Assembly: GCA_016906335.1 (NCBI GenBank)
Contig: JADEYG010000004.1
Coordinates: forward strand, 409,001-473,000
Length of the DNA stretch: 64,000 bases
Direction: 5' to 3'
From: Novakomyces olei
Taxonomy: Eukaryota; Ascomycota; Novakomycetes; Novakomycetales; Novakomycetaceae
This document shows, piece after piece, positions 26,261-37,773 of the stretch. Position 1 is the stretch's first letter; every line of letters begins with the position of its first letter. A program made the position numbers and the translations under genes. The notes below the pieces were generated by a model. The model had not been told where the DNA came from. It searched no databases and saw only the letters and a list, made by a program, of their open reading frames with translations.

Positions 26261-28090
26261 TCAATTCATTTGCTGACGGTGATGGTTAGCGAGCTGGTTA
26301 GCAGCAGGCGAAGAAGGCGTATGCTGCCTGTGTGGCTGCAAGTTCATGACTGTGGCAGGCCCCCCCACCGTCTCGTACGGCGACCGGTAATTTGAGGCAG
26401 CAGAGAAAGCGGAAGAGGGCTCCATAATTCGACCAGAGCCAGTACCAAACCGGCTATCGCCAGCATTGCCAACACCAGGAGCACCATAGAACCCAGACAA
26501 GTAAGTACTGGCGGCTCCGTGAGGGTACAGAGAAGGCAGCGATCGTTGTGTATGGTCCTCAGTGGCAACTCCACTGCCAGCAGACTGGTCCGGTTGGTAG
26601 TACTGGCCGAGTTGCTGTGGGTAGTAGGCAACTGGCCGGAACTGCTGCAGAGGAAAAGACGAGTACTCTGGCCGAATAGAAGCAGCAGCAGCAGCGGCAG
26701 CAGCGGCAGAAGAAGAGGTAGACGAAGTAGAATCGGGTCTCGAGGCAGTAAGAGGAGCTGCCTGAGTATTCATCGTCTCTGGCCGGTAGTAATTGACAGC
26801 GTACCCTCCATTCATCTCGTACCCTTCGCCGGCAGCGGCAGAGTGGTAAGCAGAGGCCGGCTGCTGCATGAACGGTGAAGCGTTGAACGGTGTAGAAGCG
26901 GCAGTCGAGGCTGAAGGTGAAGGCAGAGCCGTACTGCCAAGGCCATTGCCAATAGCAGAGCCAATACTGCCAGCAGAGCCACTGCCAATGCCACTGCCAA
27001 TGGCAGTTTTGCCATTGGCAAACTGCAGTTTCCGCTTCCTCAGCCGCTGCCGCAGATTGTACAAGTCGGCCGGAATCAGCATGCATCCGCCCGGCGACTC
27101 GGTGTTGAGGATAGAGATAATCTTGCGCGGCTTGAGTCCTGCGTCAGTGAGCTGGCAGATCCGCTCGAGAACGGGCGGAGAGATTTTCCGCAGAGACGGG
27201 TGGTCTTTTGGGTCGTTGGACATTTCGTGGTTATGTGCCGCGTTCTCAAAGACAACGACCCATCCGCCCTGAGGCGTCTCTGTCCCAACGACGCTAAAGG
27301 GACACTCTATCCGCCTCGACGGCGGCGTGTGCCTTCGCCGGGCCGAGTCTCTGCCGTTATTGTTAAATTTATTGTTATTATTATTATTATTATTATTGCT
27401 ATTATTGTTATTGTTGTTATTGTTATTGTTATCAAACTCGTGTGCCTTTTTCCTTGGCCGCCCGCCTCTGTCGCACTGCAGCCAGAACCGCTGAGATTTG
27501 CTCCGCAGAATAGCCACACCGTACCCGTGCTCCCGTCCGTGCTGCCGCACGTACTCGAGCGCGGCCTCTCGGTCGGCAAACACGAGCGCTGCCGATCTGT
27601 CTGGCGCAGTCTCGACGTGCACCTGTGGCAGATTTGGGTCTTGGCCAGTTTGAGAGTTAGAGTGTTGACCAGAGTTAGAGTGTTGGCCGGTCAATGACAT
27701 TGTCAATGGCTGAGCCATTGACTGCTCCATTGACAGAGCCATTGGCTGAGCCAATGGCCGAGAAGATTGCTGAGCCATTGGCTGAGGAAAAGCCGGCGCT
27801 CGCGGAACAGCGGCCGACGGGCCGAACGGCTCGGCCCGTGTCGGCGCGGGCAGCATATAGTGGCCCAGTTGCTGGTAGACGGGCAGTGGCACAGGAGCAG
27901 GTGCAGGAGCAGGTGTAGAGTGCTGCGCCTGCAGTGCCGGCTTGAGTAGTGGATCTGTCGGCGCAAACCCGGCTGCTCCCGCGAACAGCGGCGGGGCGAG
28001 TGCGCCTGCTGGTGGAGGCATAAACGGCTGCGCCCGAGTGTGCGGAGGCCGCGGAGGTGGGCCGAGCGAGTCCGCGTGGTTTGCGCTCAT
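26261..28090 (-). CDS. FAR1/WRKY-GCM1-type DNA-binding protein (MULE-derived factor)
   Basis: Single exon, 609 aa. Residues 170-300 form a FAR1-type zinc domain: F-A-D-R-E-A-A-L-E-Y, FWLQC (Cys206), IECPF (Cys263) and HNHE (His287, His289), giving a C...C...HxH site. It is followed by DHPSLRKIS and a helical part, LTDAGLKPRKIISIL...ADLYNLRQRLRKRKL, like the region just before the catalytic core of Mutator-like transposases. No DDE transposase or SWIM domain follows. Instead there are long low-complexity arms: a Pro/Ala/Gln-rich N-terminus, an Asn run at 221-245 inside the domain, an Ala run, and a Ser/Tyr/Gly-rich C-terminus. This looks like a host transcription factor derived from a MULE. 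Target genes are unknown. Confidence 0.8.
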   Translation of the reverse strand: MSANHADSLGPPPRPPHTRAQPFMPPPAGALAPPLFAGAAGFAPTDPLLKPALQAQHSTPAPAPAPVPLPVYQQLGHYMLPAPTRAEPFGPSAAVPRAPAFPQPMAQQSSRPLAQPMALSMEQSMAQPLTMSLTGQHSNSGQHSNSQTGQDPNLPQVHVETAPDRSAALVFADREAALEYVRQHGREHGYGVAILRSKSQRFWLQCDRGGRPRKKAHEFDNNNNNNNNNNSNNNNNNNNNKFNNNGRDSARRRHTPPSRRIECPFSVVGTETPQGGWVVVFENAAHNHEMSNDPKDHPSLRKISPPVLERICQLTDAGLKPRKIISILNTESPGGCMLIPADLYNLRQRLRKRKLQFANGKTAIGSGIGSGSAGSIGSAIGNGLGSTALPSPSASTAASTPFNASPFMQQPASAYHSAAAGEGYEMNGGYAVNYYRPETMNTQAAPLTASRPDSTSSTSSSAAAAAAAAASIRPEYSSFPLQQFRPVAYYPQQLGQYYQPDQSAGSGVATEDHTQRSLPSLYPHGAASTYLSGFYGAPGVGNAGDSRFGTGSGRIMEPSSAFSAASNYRSPYETVGGPATVMNLQPHRQHTPSSPAANQLANHHRQQMN

Positions 28091-28430
28091 CGATCAGCGC
28101 ATGTGTCCCAGTCGTTGGCACGTGTGACGAATGGGTACAGCGGTGTGCGTGCACACACTCACTCACATATGTATGTGTATAGTACTAAAATATTTTACTT
28201 CAAGTAAGGCTGCTGCTGTCTAACCTTGTGGTAATTCTATAGTGGTAATTCTATAGTGGATATCCATCCCTATTAATGTCGTACGCTGTTGCCAAAGTGG
28301 AATAATCATCCATGTCGTACTCTCATTACACTTATTCCGTGCTGAATATACAACACGCCTATACACTCTAAACCCATACTCTCCGTGACGCCGAGCAAGT
28401 ATACACTCGTCTTTTGCTCGTAATGTTACT
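28091..28430. other. Upstream region of the FAR1-type gene
   Basis: Non-coding; short direct repeats such as GTGGTAATTCTATAGTGG (28230-28258) are visible. No promoter element can be named with confidence. Confidence 0.4.
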
Positions 28431-29100
28431 CTAACTGTACTTTTATTATATTTTTACTCCATACTATTCCTGTACTATACTATTCCTGTACTCTATACTA
28501 TTCCTGTACTCTATACTATTCCTATGACTGTCTATACTAATCTCTATACTGCTGTTCTCTATACTATTCTCTGTACTCTGTACCATCTCTCTCACTATAC
28601 TCTAAACTATTCTCTCTATGGCTCTCCATGTACTTACTCTCTATATAGAAATACTCCAATCTTTATGTTCTTAACTTTGTATACTCTATATTGTCTCTAC
28701 TGTCTCTACTCTATCTATACTCTCTACTCTATCTATACTCTCTACTCTATCTATACTCTCTACTCTATCTATACTCTCTCTGCTCTACTCTCTACTCTAT
28801 CTATACTCTACTCTATAATCTACTCTATACTCTATCTATACTCTCTACTCTATCTATACTCTCTACTCTATCTATACTCTCTCTGCTCTACTCTCTACTC
28901 TATCTATACTCTACTCTATAATCTACTCTATACTCTATCTATACTCTCTCTACTCTACTCTCTACTCTACTCTCTACTCTACTCTATACTCTGCTCTCTA
29001 CTCTTACTCTACTCTACTCTACTCTACTCTACTCTACTCTACTCTACTCTACTCTACTCTACTCTACTCTACTCTACTCTACTCTACTCTACTCTACTCT
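28431..29100. repeat. CTCTA-rich satellite block with nested repeats
   Basis: Three scales of repetition are visible. CTGTACTCTATACTATTC units occupy about 28470-28530. An 18-nt unit (TCTCTACTCTATCTATAC) runs in tandem from about 28700, and a roughly 100-nt segment containing it is itself duplicated (about 28771-28870 and 28873-28950). A pure (TCTAC)n run of about 19 copies spans 29006-29100. The plus strand is almost entirely pyrimidine plus A, with few G. Long open readings rich in Leu, Tyr and Ser arise from the repeat and are not genes. Confidence 0.9.
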
Positions 29101-29600
29101 ATTCCATATAACGTTCGCCAAACTAATATTTGAAAAAGTAACCACCTATCCTGTCCTTATCGAAGTAAACAAGGTAGCAGTGCTATCGTAATATAGGCGA
29201 AACTCGAGGATCAGAGTCTTGATCAGTGACGTTTTCAAAGCATAAAGATCTACATTAAACTACGTAAAGCTACGACGAATGGGTCCATGCTTATCGACCA
29301 CGAGTAGACGAGTAGATACTTTTTTGGTTCCCTTAACACCATTTGCCGTACGAATCCCAAGATAAGGTTGATGGCCCTGTAATTGTACAACTATACAACT
29401 TCCTATACTCAACTTACTAGACTCAACTTACTTATACTCAACTTACTATACACAACTTACTACACAACTTACTATACACCTATACTTGCTATATTATACT
29501 GCCCACTTGTTATACAAACTCCATCCAAATACAGTGTTATTATTGCACTGCCTCTCACGCGCGAGCATTGCTCTGTTTGCGTCCATGACAAACTCCACGG
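29101..29600. other. Intergenic, with short ACTTACTATACACA repeats
   Basis: Non-coding 500 bp upstream of EME1. Imperfect direct repeats of CAACTTACTATACA lie at 29395-29485. Confidence 0.5.
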
Positions 29601-31714
29601 ATGACTGACGCGATAGTCGTGTCGAGCGATCGTGTCTCATACAACTTGAGCTCAAGCATATACTCTGACGGTCTTGGCGACGATAGTGTTTTTGTGCTGG
29701 AGCCTGGCGATGGTAACTACACTTTTGTCGCCAATCGCGTAAGGACCGACGACGACATCCTCGTCCAGAGCTCTCCTCCACGAGAGGATCACATTGCGTA
29801 AGTGTTCAACCGTTGGAGATTATAAATACCGGGGGACAAGGGCAATCGTCTGCTTGCTTGTCTGTTTGTTTGCTTATTTGTTTATTATTTATTTATTTAC
29901 TCTATTTCTAATAGTGGCAAGCTGACAATGGCAGGGTTTTGCGTAGCGCAGACTCCGAGCTGGGCTCTTTACCAGACTTGGACATTTTGATCGGCAGTCA
30001 ACGGTCCGTACACGGCCGCTCACCTGCTTCTACAGGATCGAATGCCTTTGTCTCTGCGACGGACGAGCCGGTGGCAGTTGGCACGGGTAACATCCAGGAG
30101 AATAATTGTGCAATTGGCTATTTGGCCCCGGCAGGGGACGGCTTGCGTGCAAATCTAGATTGCGGAGAGACTGTTGCTGCCGATGCTTCTAGTATTTGGA
30201 GCAGTCCAAGCAACACCAGGACTGCCGGACATTGTTATACAGCCAAATTTGACATACAAGCTGAAGCGCAAGCTGAAGCGCAAGCTGAAGCGCAAGATGA
30301 ATCACAAGATGAAACGCAGGCTGAAACAATTGAAGTTGAGCCTTCTAGAGTAGATGAAACTACTGGAGTAGAATCTGCAGGAGGACGTAAACGCCAGCTA
30401 GTCGATGAAGTTCAGTGCTCGGTAACGCTGAATGCAGAAGCGTGCCTTCACTACGAGAAAACTGCTTCGAGTTTGGCTGCTTCTGACTGCCAAGGAACTG
30501 AGCCAGTGGAGACTGAATCGCTCCCAGACACTGACCCGGTCGCAACCAAAAAGGCGCGACTAGATGCTCGTAAAGCTCAGCAGCAGGCCAAGAAAACACA
30601 GCAACAAGAGACCAAAATAGCAAAGCAAAGAGAGCAGCAACATGCTCGTGAAGAGGCCCGCATTGCGCGGCAGTTGGAACGCGAACGGAAACTGGAACTT
30701 AAAACAAAGGCGCTAGAGTTCCAGGCAGTTAACCGGATCCGGACTTCCAAGGCTGAATGCTACAGTGAAATGACGGTAGAAATCGATGCCGATTTGCCCG
30801 AGTCACTGACAAATGCTGTTACCGAACTCTGTCATGATTGCCGATGCGTGTGTGTCAAACGGCAATTGATTCCCTGCTCAGTTACCTGGCAAAGATGGAA
30901 CAATTGCCTCTGGGATAACGATCTCGGCACTTTTGTACCCTGCCAAGAGTTTTCTTGCACTGAACCGTTTGTAATTATTTTATACGAGGCTCCTCAGTTT
31001 ATGGAAATGCTAAAGGACCCTCTTACCCATGACAATCCGGCCGAGTCTAGTCGGAAAAAATACCACAATTTCTGTAAAAATGTGCGTGCAGTACACGCAC
31101 AGCCAGCACTTGTATTAATTGTGATTGAGGGCGTTGCCAAATTTTTTAAATCTCGAAAATTAAATTTTAATCGTCAGTTTTCCAGTGCAGTTCGCAATGG
31201 AGCGAGCAAAGAGGCCATTGACCGGCTGAAGCGACTGGCACAGGACGGAGGGTCGCCTTCAGAAAGCGAATTTGAGGATGCGCTACTGGATCTACAGACA
31301 GATTACGGATTTCATTCTGTTTTGTCTAGTGGCCCCAGTCAGACTGCCTCCTTGATTCATTCCTACACTGGGCATATTGGCTTTAGCAAGTACAAGCAGA
31401 CGAGAACAGCTTCACTGGGGGCCTTACAATTCTGTGGAGAGTCGGGTCAAATAAAGACAGGCACCGATGCTTATGACACATACCAGAAAATGCTCTGCCA
31501 GATCAACTCGGTGACTCCGCAGATCGCTGCTTCAATTGCCCTCGCTTTCCCCACTTTGCAATCGCTCACTAATGCACTGTGCCGGAAGGGCGAACGGGCT
31601 CTTGTTGGTGTCCAGATTGGTACCACGTACAATAGCCGCGCTATTGGCGCAAGTCTTTCACGAAAGATTCACCACGCGTTCATGTGCAAGGACGCAGAGG
31701 CATTAGTGAACTAG
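29601..31714 (+). CDS. EME1: EME1, partner of the MUS81 crossover-junction endonuclease
   Basis: Two exons: 29601..29797 and 29935..31714; 658 aa. The N-terminal half is disordered and acidic, with a repeated AEAQ/DESQ segment (about 30257-30320). A Lys/Arg/Gln/Glu-rich coiled coil, QQAKKTQQQETKIAKQREQQ and onward, leads into an ERCC4-type fold without the ERK active-site motif. The C-terminus has the Eme1 helix-hairpin-helix region: CQINSVTPQIAASIALAFP then IGASLSRKIHHAFMCKD. Eme1 is the non-catalytic partner that gives Mus81 its DNA-structure recognition for processing stalled forks and recombination intermediates. The acceptor GGCAG at 29934 is the only one that keeps the exon-2 frame. Convergent with ULP1. 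Confidence 0.88.
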
Positions 31715-31947
31715 CTCCAACTCTGTATATACTATTCCTTGTGCTTATAGTGGACTTTGTGTATGTATTATTATGATTGCGCAAGCCGTATGTCGGACGT
31801 GTAGACTCGGTGTCTTGGATTATATACACAGTATCTTTAATTGTATTTGGAAACGCTTATCCAACAATTTACATTACAAGGTACTATATTCACCCTGATA
31901 AACCCGAATAACACTATAAACACTAATACCACTAATAATTAATAGTT

Positions 31948-34070
31948 CTAATAAACCCTGCCATCCAGAATGCTAAGGACCATGTGCCGGCGAATATTAA
32001 TCATGTCCGACTGGCTAAAGTCAATATTTGCGCCACGCGAAAGGCACTCGGCTGTCTTGCACGCAAACACTCCACAATCAGACCCGTTTGTTTGCTGTGG
32101 GGCATCTTGAGCCGTATAATCAGGCCAATCATCTATACTTATCCCGGTTTCTTCACGGTAGTAAGCGCGTAGCAAATCAAGCGCAGGACCCACACGGCCG
32201 CCCAGTGAGTCCCAGTACTCGAGTCGCCGTTCCCGCTTGTTGATCACGGCGACACACCAATGGACGTTTAAATGAACAGGCACAATAACAAGATCCAAGT
32301 CGGCTACATTGACCTGCGCCTTTTTCGCCCACCGTCTAACGCCCACGTAACCCCTTTTTTGGAGAGTTGTATAGAAAAATGTATTGAAACAATGGACACG
32401 TGGCAAATTCTCCTGATTACCGACGGACCTTTCTATGAGTAGATTCATATAAAAGTTTATAACTTCGTCGTTCAGCCACTGGTGGTCGCTCAGTGTCCGT
32501 ATATCGTGCGGTGTAATGGCAATATTAAACCTGTCTATCAATACTCCATCCGGCTGAGCAAACGCGGCTTTCACACGTGCCAGTTGCTCTGTAGTTACAG
32601 GCTTGACTCCAGCCCTTGTAAACTTTTGCCGAACTTGCTGATCTCGAAGCCTACGTTCGTGTTCCAATCGACTCCAGCCTTTGAAATGAAGACTGCTTTG
32701 TTCCTTTAACTGTTCAACAAGTAGTGCGAAACTGACACTGTCATCGTCGCCTTCGCCTTTGAATTGTAAGGATAGTGGGGGAGCTGCTGCTGATGAAGAT
32801 TTAGAGGCGGTCGAGGGGTTGAAACGCTGATATTCCGCTTTGTGCTCTCGTCCAGAAACATTAGCCATATTGACTTGGCTGTGGACTTGCCGCGCCGATA
32901 ATGACAGTGGTCTAGTGTTGGCTCGTTGAGCCGCAATTGAGTCCAATAACAGCTGCCGTGGATCTTTTGGCCGTGGACGACTAAACATCATACCCCGGAT
33001 ACTCGTGCGGGGCTCTGGCTCGAAGGGGTTTCGTAGCAAAGACATATTAGGGTTAGGGTTAATCGAGTAGTTTTTGGTAGAAGCAAGTGAAGGGTTGGGC
33101 ATTGCTCTGACGTTGCTGCTTTCTTTTAAGGGAGCGGACTCACGGAAACCGAAGCCTTCGCCTTTGTTAGAATCGGCGTCTCTGTGCAGCATGGGTTTAC
33201 TATAGCCCCGGGAATCAATGTCAACAGACATATTACCAGCATTGGCGTAATAATCATTACGTTGCTGCTTCTGTACTGAGAGACGATGATCTGTCGATAC
33301 ATCCGTGTCTACTTGCATCGCATCATCATCATCATCACCATCCACCAGAAGCCTCCGCCTTTTACGCGAATGTTCCTCCGTAACAGACGCGACGTACCGT
33401 ACCCCGGAAGCACTGTGACTGATCACTGAAATTAGAATATATTCACATCAACAAGAACAGGAAAATAAACAACTTTGAATGAGGTAGAATTAAAAAGAAA
33501 CTGAAAAATAAAGAATGATAGAGAGGCAATTAAGGCTGATGAGAAAAGTTATGACGAAGCAGCAGAGCTTAAAGGGAAAGCAAAAATGCGAGAAAGCCAA
33601 AAGGCGAGAAAGCCAAAAGGCGGGCAAGCTTTTAAAGACTAAAAAATTAAAGGCCCGACAAAAAATGAGTCTATAAAAAGTATTTAAAACAGTTGGTAAA
33701 ATATTGCGTTTGAAATATTCAAAGAAATGGTAAACAGATCAAACCCGATTTTGAACAAAGGCGACAGGTCATTAATGACAAAAATACTTTAGAACTCACC
33801 ATTTTTCATAGCGGCAAAGCAGCATTTCAGCGATACCCAAGAAAAAGCTAATGCTGTACGTAACGCGCCACAAACACGATCAGGCGTTATTACGAGCGGT
33901 GCTTCTTGTGACGTAAATTGTTCTGATTCTAACAACAAAGGCCTATGCCGCCGTCGAGGCCGATGGTGATTGCGACGAGCCGTGATATTCTCATTTCCAC
34001 GTGTTGGCGCAGGCGAAAGCGCGTGTGACCTGCGGTAAGTGTCCGCCGGCCGAAGCACAATTGGGTCCAT
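31948..34070 (-). CDS. ULP1: SUMO-specific cysteine protease (ULP1/SENP type)
   Basis: Two exons: 33800..34070 and 31948..33425; 582 aa. The C48 catalytic domain (about residues 380-582) has LNDEVINFYMNLL, the catalytic His in VHLNVHWCV, Asp in EYWDS, the oxyanion Gln in DAPQQTNGSDCG and the nucleophile Cys in SDCGVFACK. The N-terminal half is disordered and Ser/Arg/Asn-rich with a KRRRLLVDGDDDDDA block, likely a nuclear signal and acidic patch. Ulp1 matures SUMO and removes it from targets, usually at the nuclear pore. The 374-nt intron joins AAMKN to VISHSASG. An upstream in-frame ATG at 34091 would add 7 residues. Confidence 0.92.
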
Positions 34071-34107
34071 TCTGAGGCAGAAGCCTCGCAAGGCGTTTGT
34101 TGAATGT

Positions 34108-34471
<364 letters not shown>

Positions 34472-34610
34472 ATCTAGCAATTGTCAAACAGACTCATAAT
34501 TGAGCTGCATTATAAAGCAACGCCTAAACAACAATGACCACGAGGCAACTGCCTTTTAGTTCAACATAATGGCCGCGACTTTGCGCACCAAATAAACCAA
34601 AACGCCAAAA

Positions 34611-35935
34611 ATGCCTCCGAGTAGCGCATCGGCAAAACAGCAGTGTCCAATTGCCGTCAGATCAATTCCTCATTTAGATCTGGTTTTAGGCTACAATGGG
34701 GTCAGTGCCACATTGTAATGACAAACTCCATCCAGCAATTACGTCCGACTAACCATTAGGCCGCGCATTGAAGGCATCGTCGAGATTGACGCGGCACCCG
34801 GGGCTCTTATACAAGTAAGCCATGTGGCAGTTGGTCTGTACAAGCGGGAGAGTGTAGAGCCGCCGTCCGCGACTCTGCAATTCGGCAGCAGTCGGCATAC
34901 ACAAAGTGCCGTGGTAGACCGCGAGATCGTCCTGTGGCAGGCTCCTCGGGGTCGGGCCGTTTATGAGGTTTATCGTATGAGACTGCCGTTCTGTCTTCCT
35001 CTACCGCAGCCGCTGCCGTGCTCCCTCGCCTACCCCGACGGCCTCTGTGAGACTGCCTACTCTGTCCAGGCGACGCTTTACCACTGCCAAACGGACTATA
35101 AAACGGCGGCTGTACCTGTCTGGATAGAGAGGTACGACTACCTTTCTGCCTGGGGCATGTACAATACACCGCGCAGTGTTTCTGTACACGGGGCCGATCA
35201 TGTAGTGGAGATGGAGGTCAGTGTGCCAAAGACCTGCTGTGGGCCGCAGGATTTAGTCTCAGTTTTCGTACAGCTACGGCCAAACCCTGACTGGCCGTCA
35301 AAGGCTGGTAAAGTTAGGGTTAAGGAGTTTGTTTTACAGATAGAAGAGGTGATTACTTGGCACCACATCGTCAAGGACAGGGACAGGGCGCCCACGCGGA
35401 AGGAGAAAATTCTACGGTTCGAAGTGGACATGAAGGATGCGAAGCTGCCGGTAAGCTAACGCTTTTTCTGCGTTTGTGTTTGATATTTAAACATTATTTA
35501 TCGACTAATAATCAGACGGAGGGTATAACACGCGAACTGACCACGCCTTACCCCAGCACTAATAACCGGGATGCGAACAGTTACAATTGTACAAGGAAAG
35601 GTGCCCTGCATCCATACTCGCCGGTAACGGGCTATACCACACAGACAGATCTATATACGATAAGCTACTCTATAATTGTGAAGGCTGTCCTTCACAAAGC
35701 GAAGGATATTTCGGCCAGTGTGCCCCTCACCGTGTGTCCCATGGACAGGACGGAAGCAGCATTGGAGATTCGCAAAATCGAGGATGCTGTGATGGAAACA
35801 AGGAGCTTGTTTCCCGCAAATATCGTTGTTCCTGGCCTCAAGGCAGAAGCTGAAATTGTCTCTGCGGACGATCATCTGCCTGGCTGGAAAGGTGAAGGCT
35901 CGGAACGGACGGGGAAGACCGTGCTGCTCGAGTAA
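34611..35935 (+). CDS. Arrestin-like (alpha-arrestin fold) protein
   Basis: Three exons: 34611..34714, 34760..35450, 35516..35935; 404 aa. An arrestin_N-like sandwich starts at DLVLGYNG and continues with IEGIVEIDAAPGALIQVSHVAVGLYKRE. It includes the strands YEVYRMRLPFCLPLP...LPCSLAYPDG and YSVQATLY. The second half has VVEMEVSVPKTCCGPQDLVSVFVQL, VKEFVLQIEEVITWH and a late strand TISYSIIVKAVLHK followed by SASVPLTVCP, as in arrestin_C. Fungal alpha-arrestins are ubiquitin-ligase adaptors for plasma-membrane transporters. No clear PPxY motif is seen, so a different adaptor role is possible. Exon 1 was set by the only phase-2 donor (34715) that keeps the frame. Confidence 0.7.
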
Positions 35936-36175
35936 TTGTGTATATATATTGATGTATATATTTCGATGTGCATGTTTAATTTTACAAGGCAAAGCATTGC
36001 TGTTGGCACTATACATACATACTAATACATTGTCCTGATACTTTGCGTAGTGCATTCTCGTAAAATATTTTTGTCATACTTTGTAATATATGTGTAATAT
36101 AGTTGTAATATACTCTTAATATTTACAACAAATTGTACGGATAAATCGTTTGTAACTTGCATTAATAATGCACGA

Positions 36176-37494
36176 CTACTTGAATAACTTGCTTTGACTA
36201 ATATCTTGGTTGGTGGTCTTGCTCATAACCTTTGTAACAGCCATCTCAAAATCATCTTGAGTAACGTGCAATCTGCCTTCACGTAAACAAAACATACCCG
36301 CCTCGGTACAAACTCCCTTAAGCTCGGCCCCAGAAGCTCCGTTCATTTTTTCCGCAATTTTATGCAGATCAATCCCACGCGTAAGGTTCATACGCCTCGA
36401 ATGAATACGCAGGATATCCGTACGCGCATCCACAGAAGGCGGAGGGAACTCTATTTTACGATCAATTCGGCCGGGCCGTAAAAGCGCAGAGTCGAGAATA
36501 TCAATACGGTTGGTCGCCATGATCACTTTAATGTTTTTTGTAGGTTCGAACCCGTCAAGCTGGTTCAGCAGCTCCAGCATTGTCCGCTGCACTTCACTGT
36601 CTCCACCCCCACTGCCGCCCTCTGTCCGACTGCTTCCAATACTGTCAATTTCGTCCATGAATATAATACTTGGTGCGTGTTCACGGGCCATAATGAAAAG
36701 CTCTCGGACCATTCTGCTGCCCTCGCCGATATATTTCTGCACAAGTTCCGATCCCGATACACGGATGAACCGGCAGTCTGTGTGGTGAGCCACTGCACGG
36801 GCCAGTAAGGTTTTTCCAGTGCCAGGTGGCCCATACAATAAGACACCCTTTGGCTGAGCGATGCCCAGGGATTCGAACAGTTCTGGGTGTTTGATTGGCA
36901 GCTCGATAACCTCTTTGATTTCCTTGATTTGCTGTTCCAGGCCACCGACTTGTTCGTAAGTAGAATCTGGCACTTTTTCCAGCATCATTAGTGAGACAAG
37001 CGGGTCAATTTTGCTGGGCAAAATTTTATGCAGCTGGTAAGAATCGTTGCGTAAAGCTACACGCAAGCTCTGTTTCAAGTCTTTGACGTCAACATCCGGC
37101 GACAAATCCACCACGTATTTGCCTTCCGGGTGAACTTTGACCAGCACTTTGTTCTTGCTCATTACTTTAATAACCTCGCCCACGTAGGATCCCGCTTCTT
37201 GTAGAAGCTGCAATTCTTCCCTCAGCAATCGTACACGAGCATTGAGAGAATTGCGCTGAGCCTCCAGTCGCCGTAGAGTTACCGTCTTTTCCACAATCTA
37301 CCGCACAAGTTAGTATACAGCTATTATTGGACTGTTATATTGCTACTGTCTCCTTCTTTCATAAGGCTTCTTGGGCCCATTACCTCTAGCTCAGTCTCCT
37401 CAATCTTGGACGTGTAATAGTTGCTCAGACCTTCTGGCCGCAAAGCTGAAGCGAGCCCTGCTTCGCGCTCGGCCGCGCTCACCGCCAGTGTCAT
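36176..37494 (-). CDS. RPT6: 26S proteasome ATPase subunit RPT6 (PSMC5/SUG1)
   Basis: Two exons: 37384..37494 and 36176..37297; about 410 aa. It has an N-terminal coiled coil, the OB-fold segment [22 protein letters not shown], Walker A GPPGTGKT, pore loop [11 protein letters not shown], Walker [19 protein letters not shown] sensor and the [14 protein letters not shown] arginine-finger region. The C-terminus DISQSKLFK and the OB sequence identify Rpt6 among the six paralogs. It unfolds substrates and docks the 19S base on the 20S core. It lies head to head with the proteasome regulator PI31, 279 bp between start codons. Confidence 0.96.
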
Positions 37495-37773
37495 GGTGAT
37501 TACGTGGAGGATGTAGTATTCATAATATTGTATATAAAATATATGAAAATATATGACAGTATATATATGAAAATATATGAGTATGTATGAAAAATATATT
37601 GTATAATTATGTGAATTATAATAAAATGCAATAATCTATTAAAAACGAGCGTCTTGTATACAAAATTGACTAAATTCCTACACGTATATTATCATAAACG
37701 CAAAAATGTAAAAGAATAAACGAAACAGTGATTGTACTAAAGCACACGCACATCTCCAATGACATAATCCGGC
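37495..37773. promoter_or_regulatory. Putative shared divergent promoter of RPT6 and PI31
   Basis: A 279-bp AT-rich spacer between two proteasome gene starts, with repeated ATATATGAAAATATATGA units at 37535-37595. I looked for the Rpn4 box (GGTGGCAAA) and did not find it, so co-regulation is inferred only from the arrangement. Confidence 0.35.

Noticed and set aside
25850-26264. Overlapping minus-strand readings with repeated LQLFCSSFA
   Set aside because: Generated by the 11-nt minisatellite; no homology and three frames equally open.
26261-28090. Complete MULE transposon
   Set aside because: No catalytic DDE domain follows the FAR1 part, and no terminal inverted repeats or target-site duplications were noticed around the gene.
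28524-29111. 195-codon open reading rich in Leu, Tyr and Ser
   Set aside because: It is the translation of the CTCTA satellite; periodic, and several frames are open.
33045-33062. Telomere-like TTAGGG repeats (TTAGGGTTAGGGTTAA)
   Set aside because: It lies inside the ULP1 coding exon and encodes INPNPN on the other strand; only two units, so not a telomere or an interstitial array.
34813-34835. Possible 20-nt intron (GTAAGCCATGTGGCAG region) in the arrestin-like gene
   Set aside because: Far below the shortest intron seen here, and removing it would break the IQVSHVAVGLYKRE strand typical of arrestin-like proteins.
36540-36556. TTCGAACCC resembling a tRNA T-loop
   Set aside because: It lies within the conserved RPT6 coding sequence (DGFEPTK) and has no cloverleaf around it.
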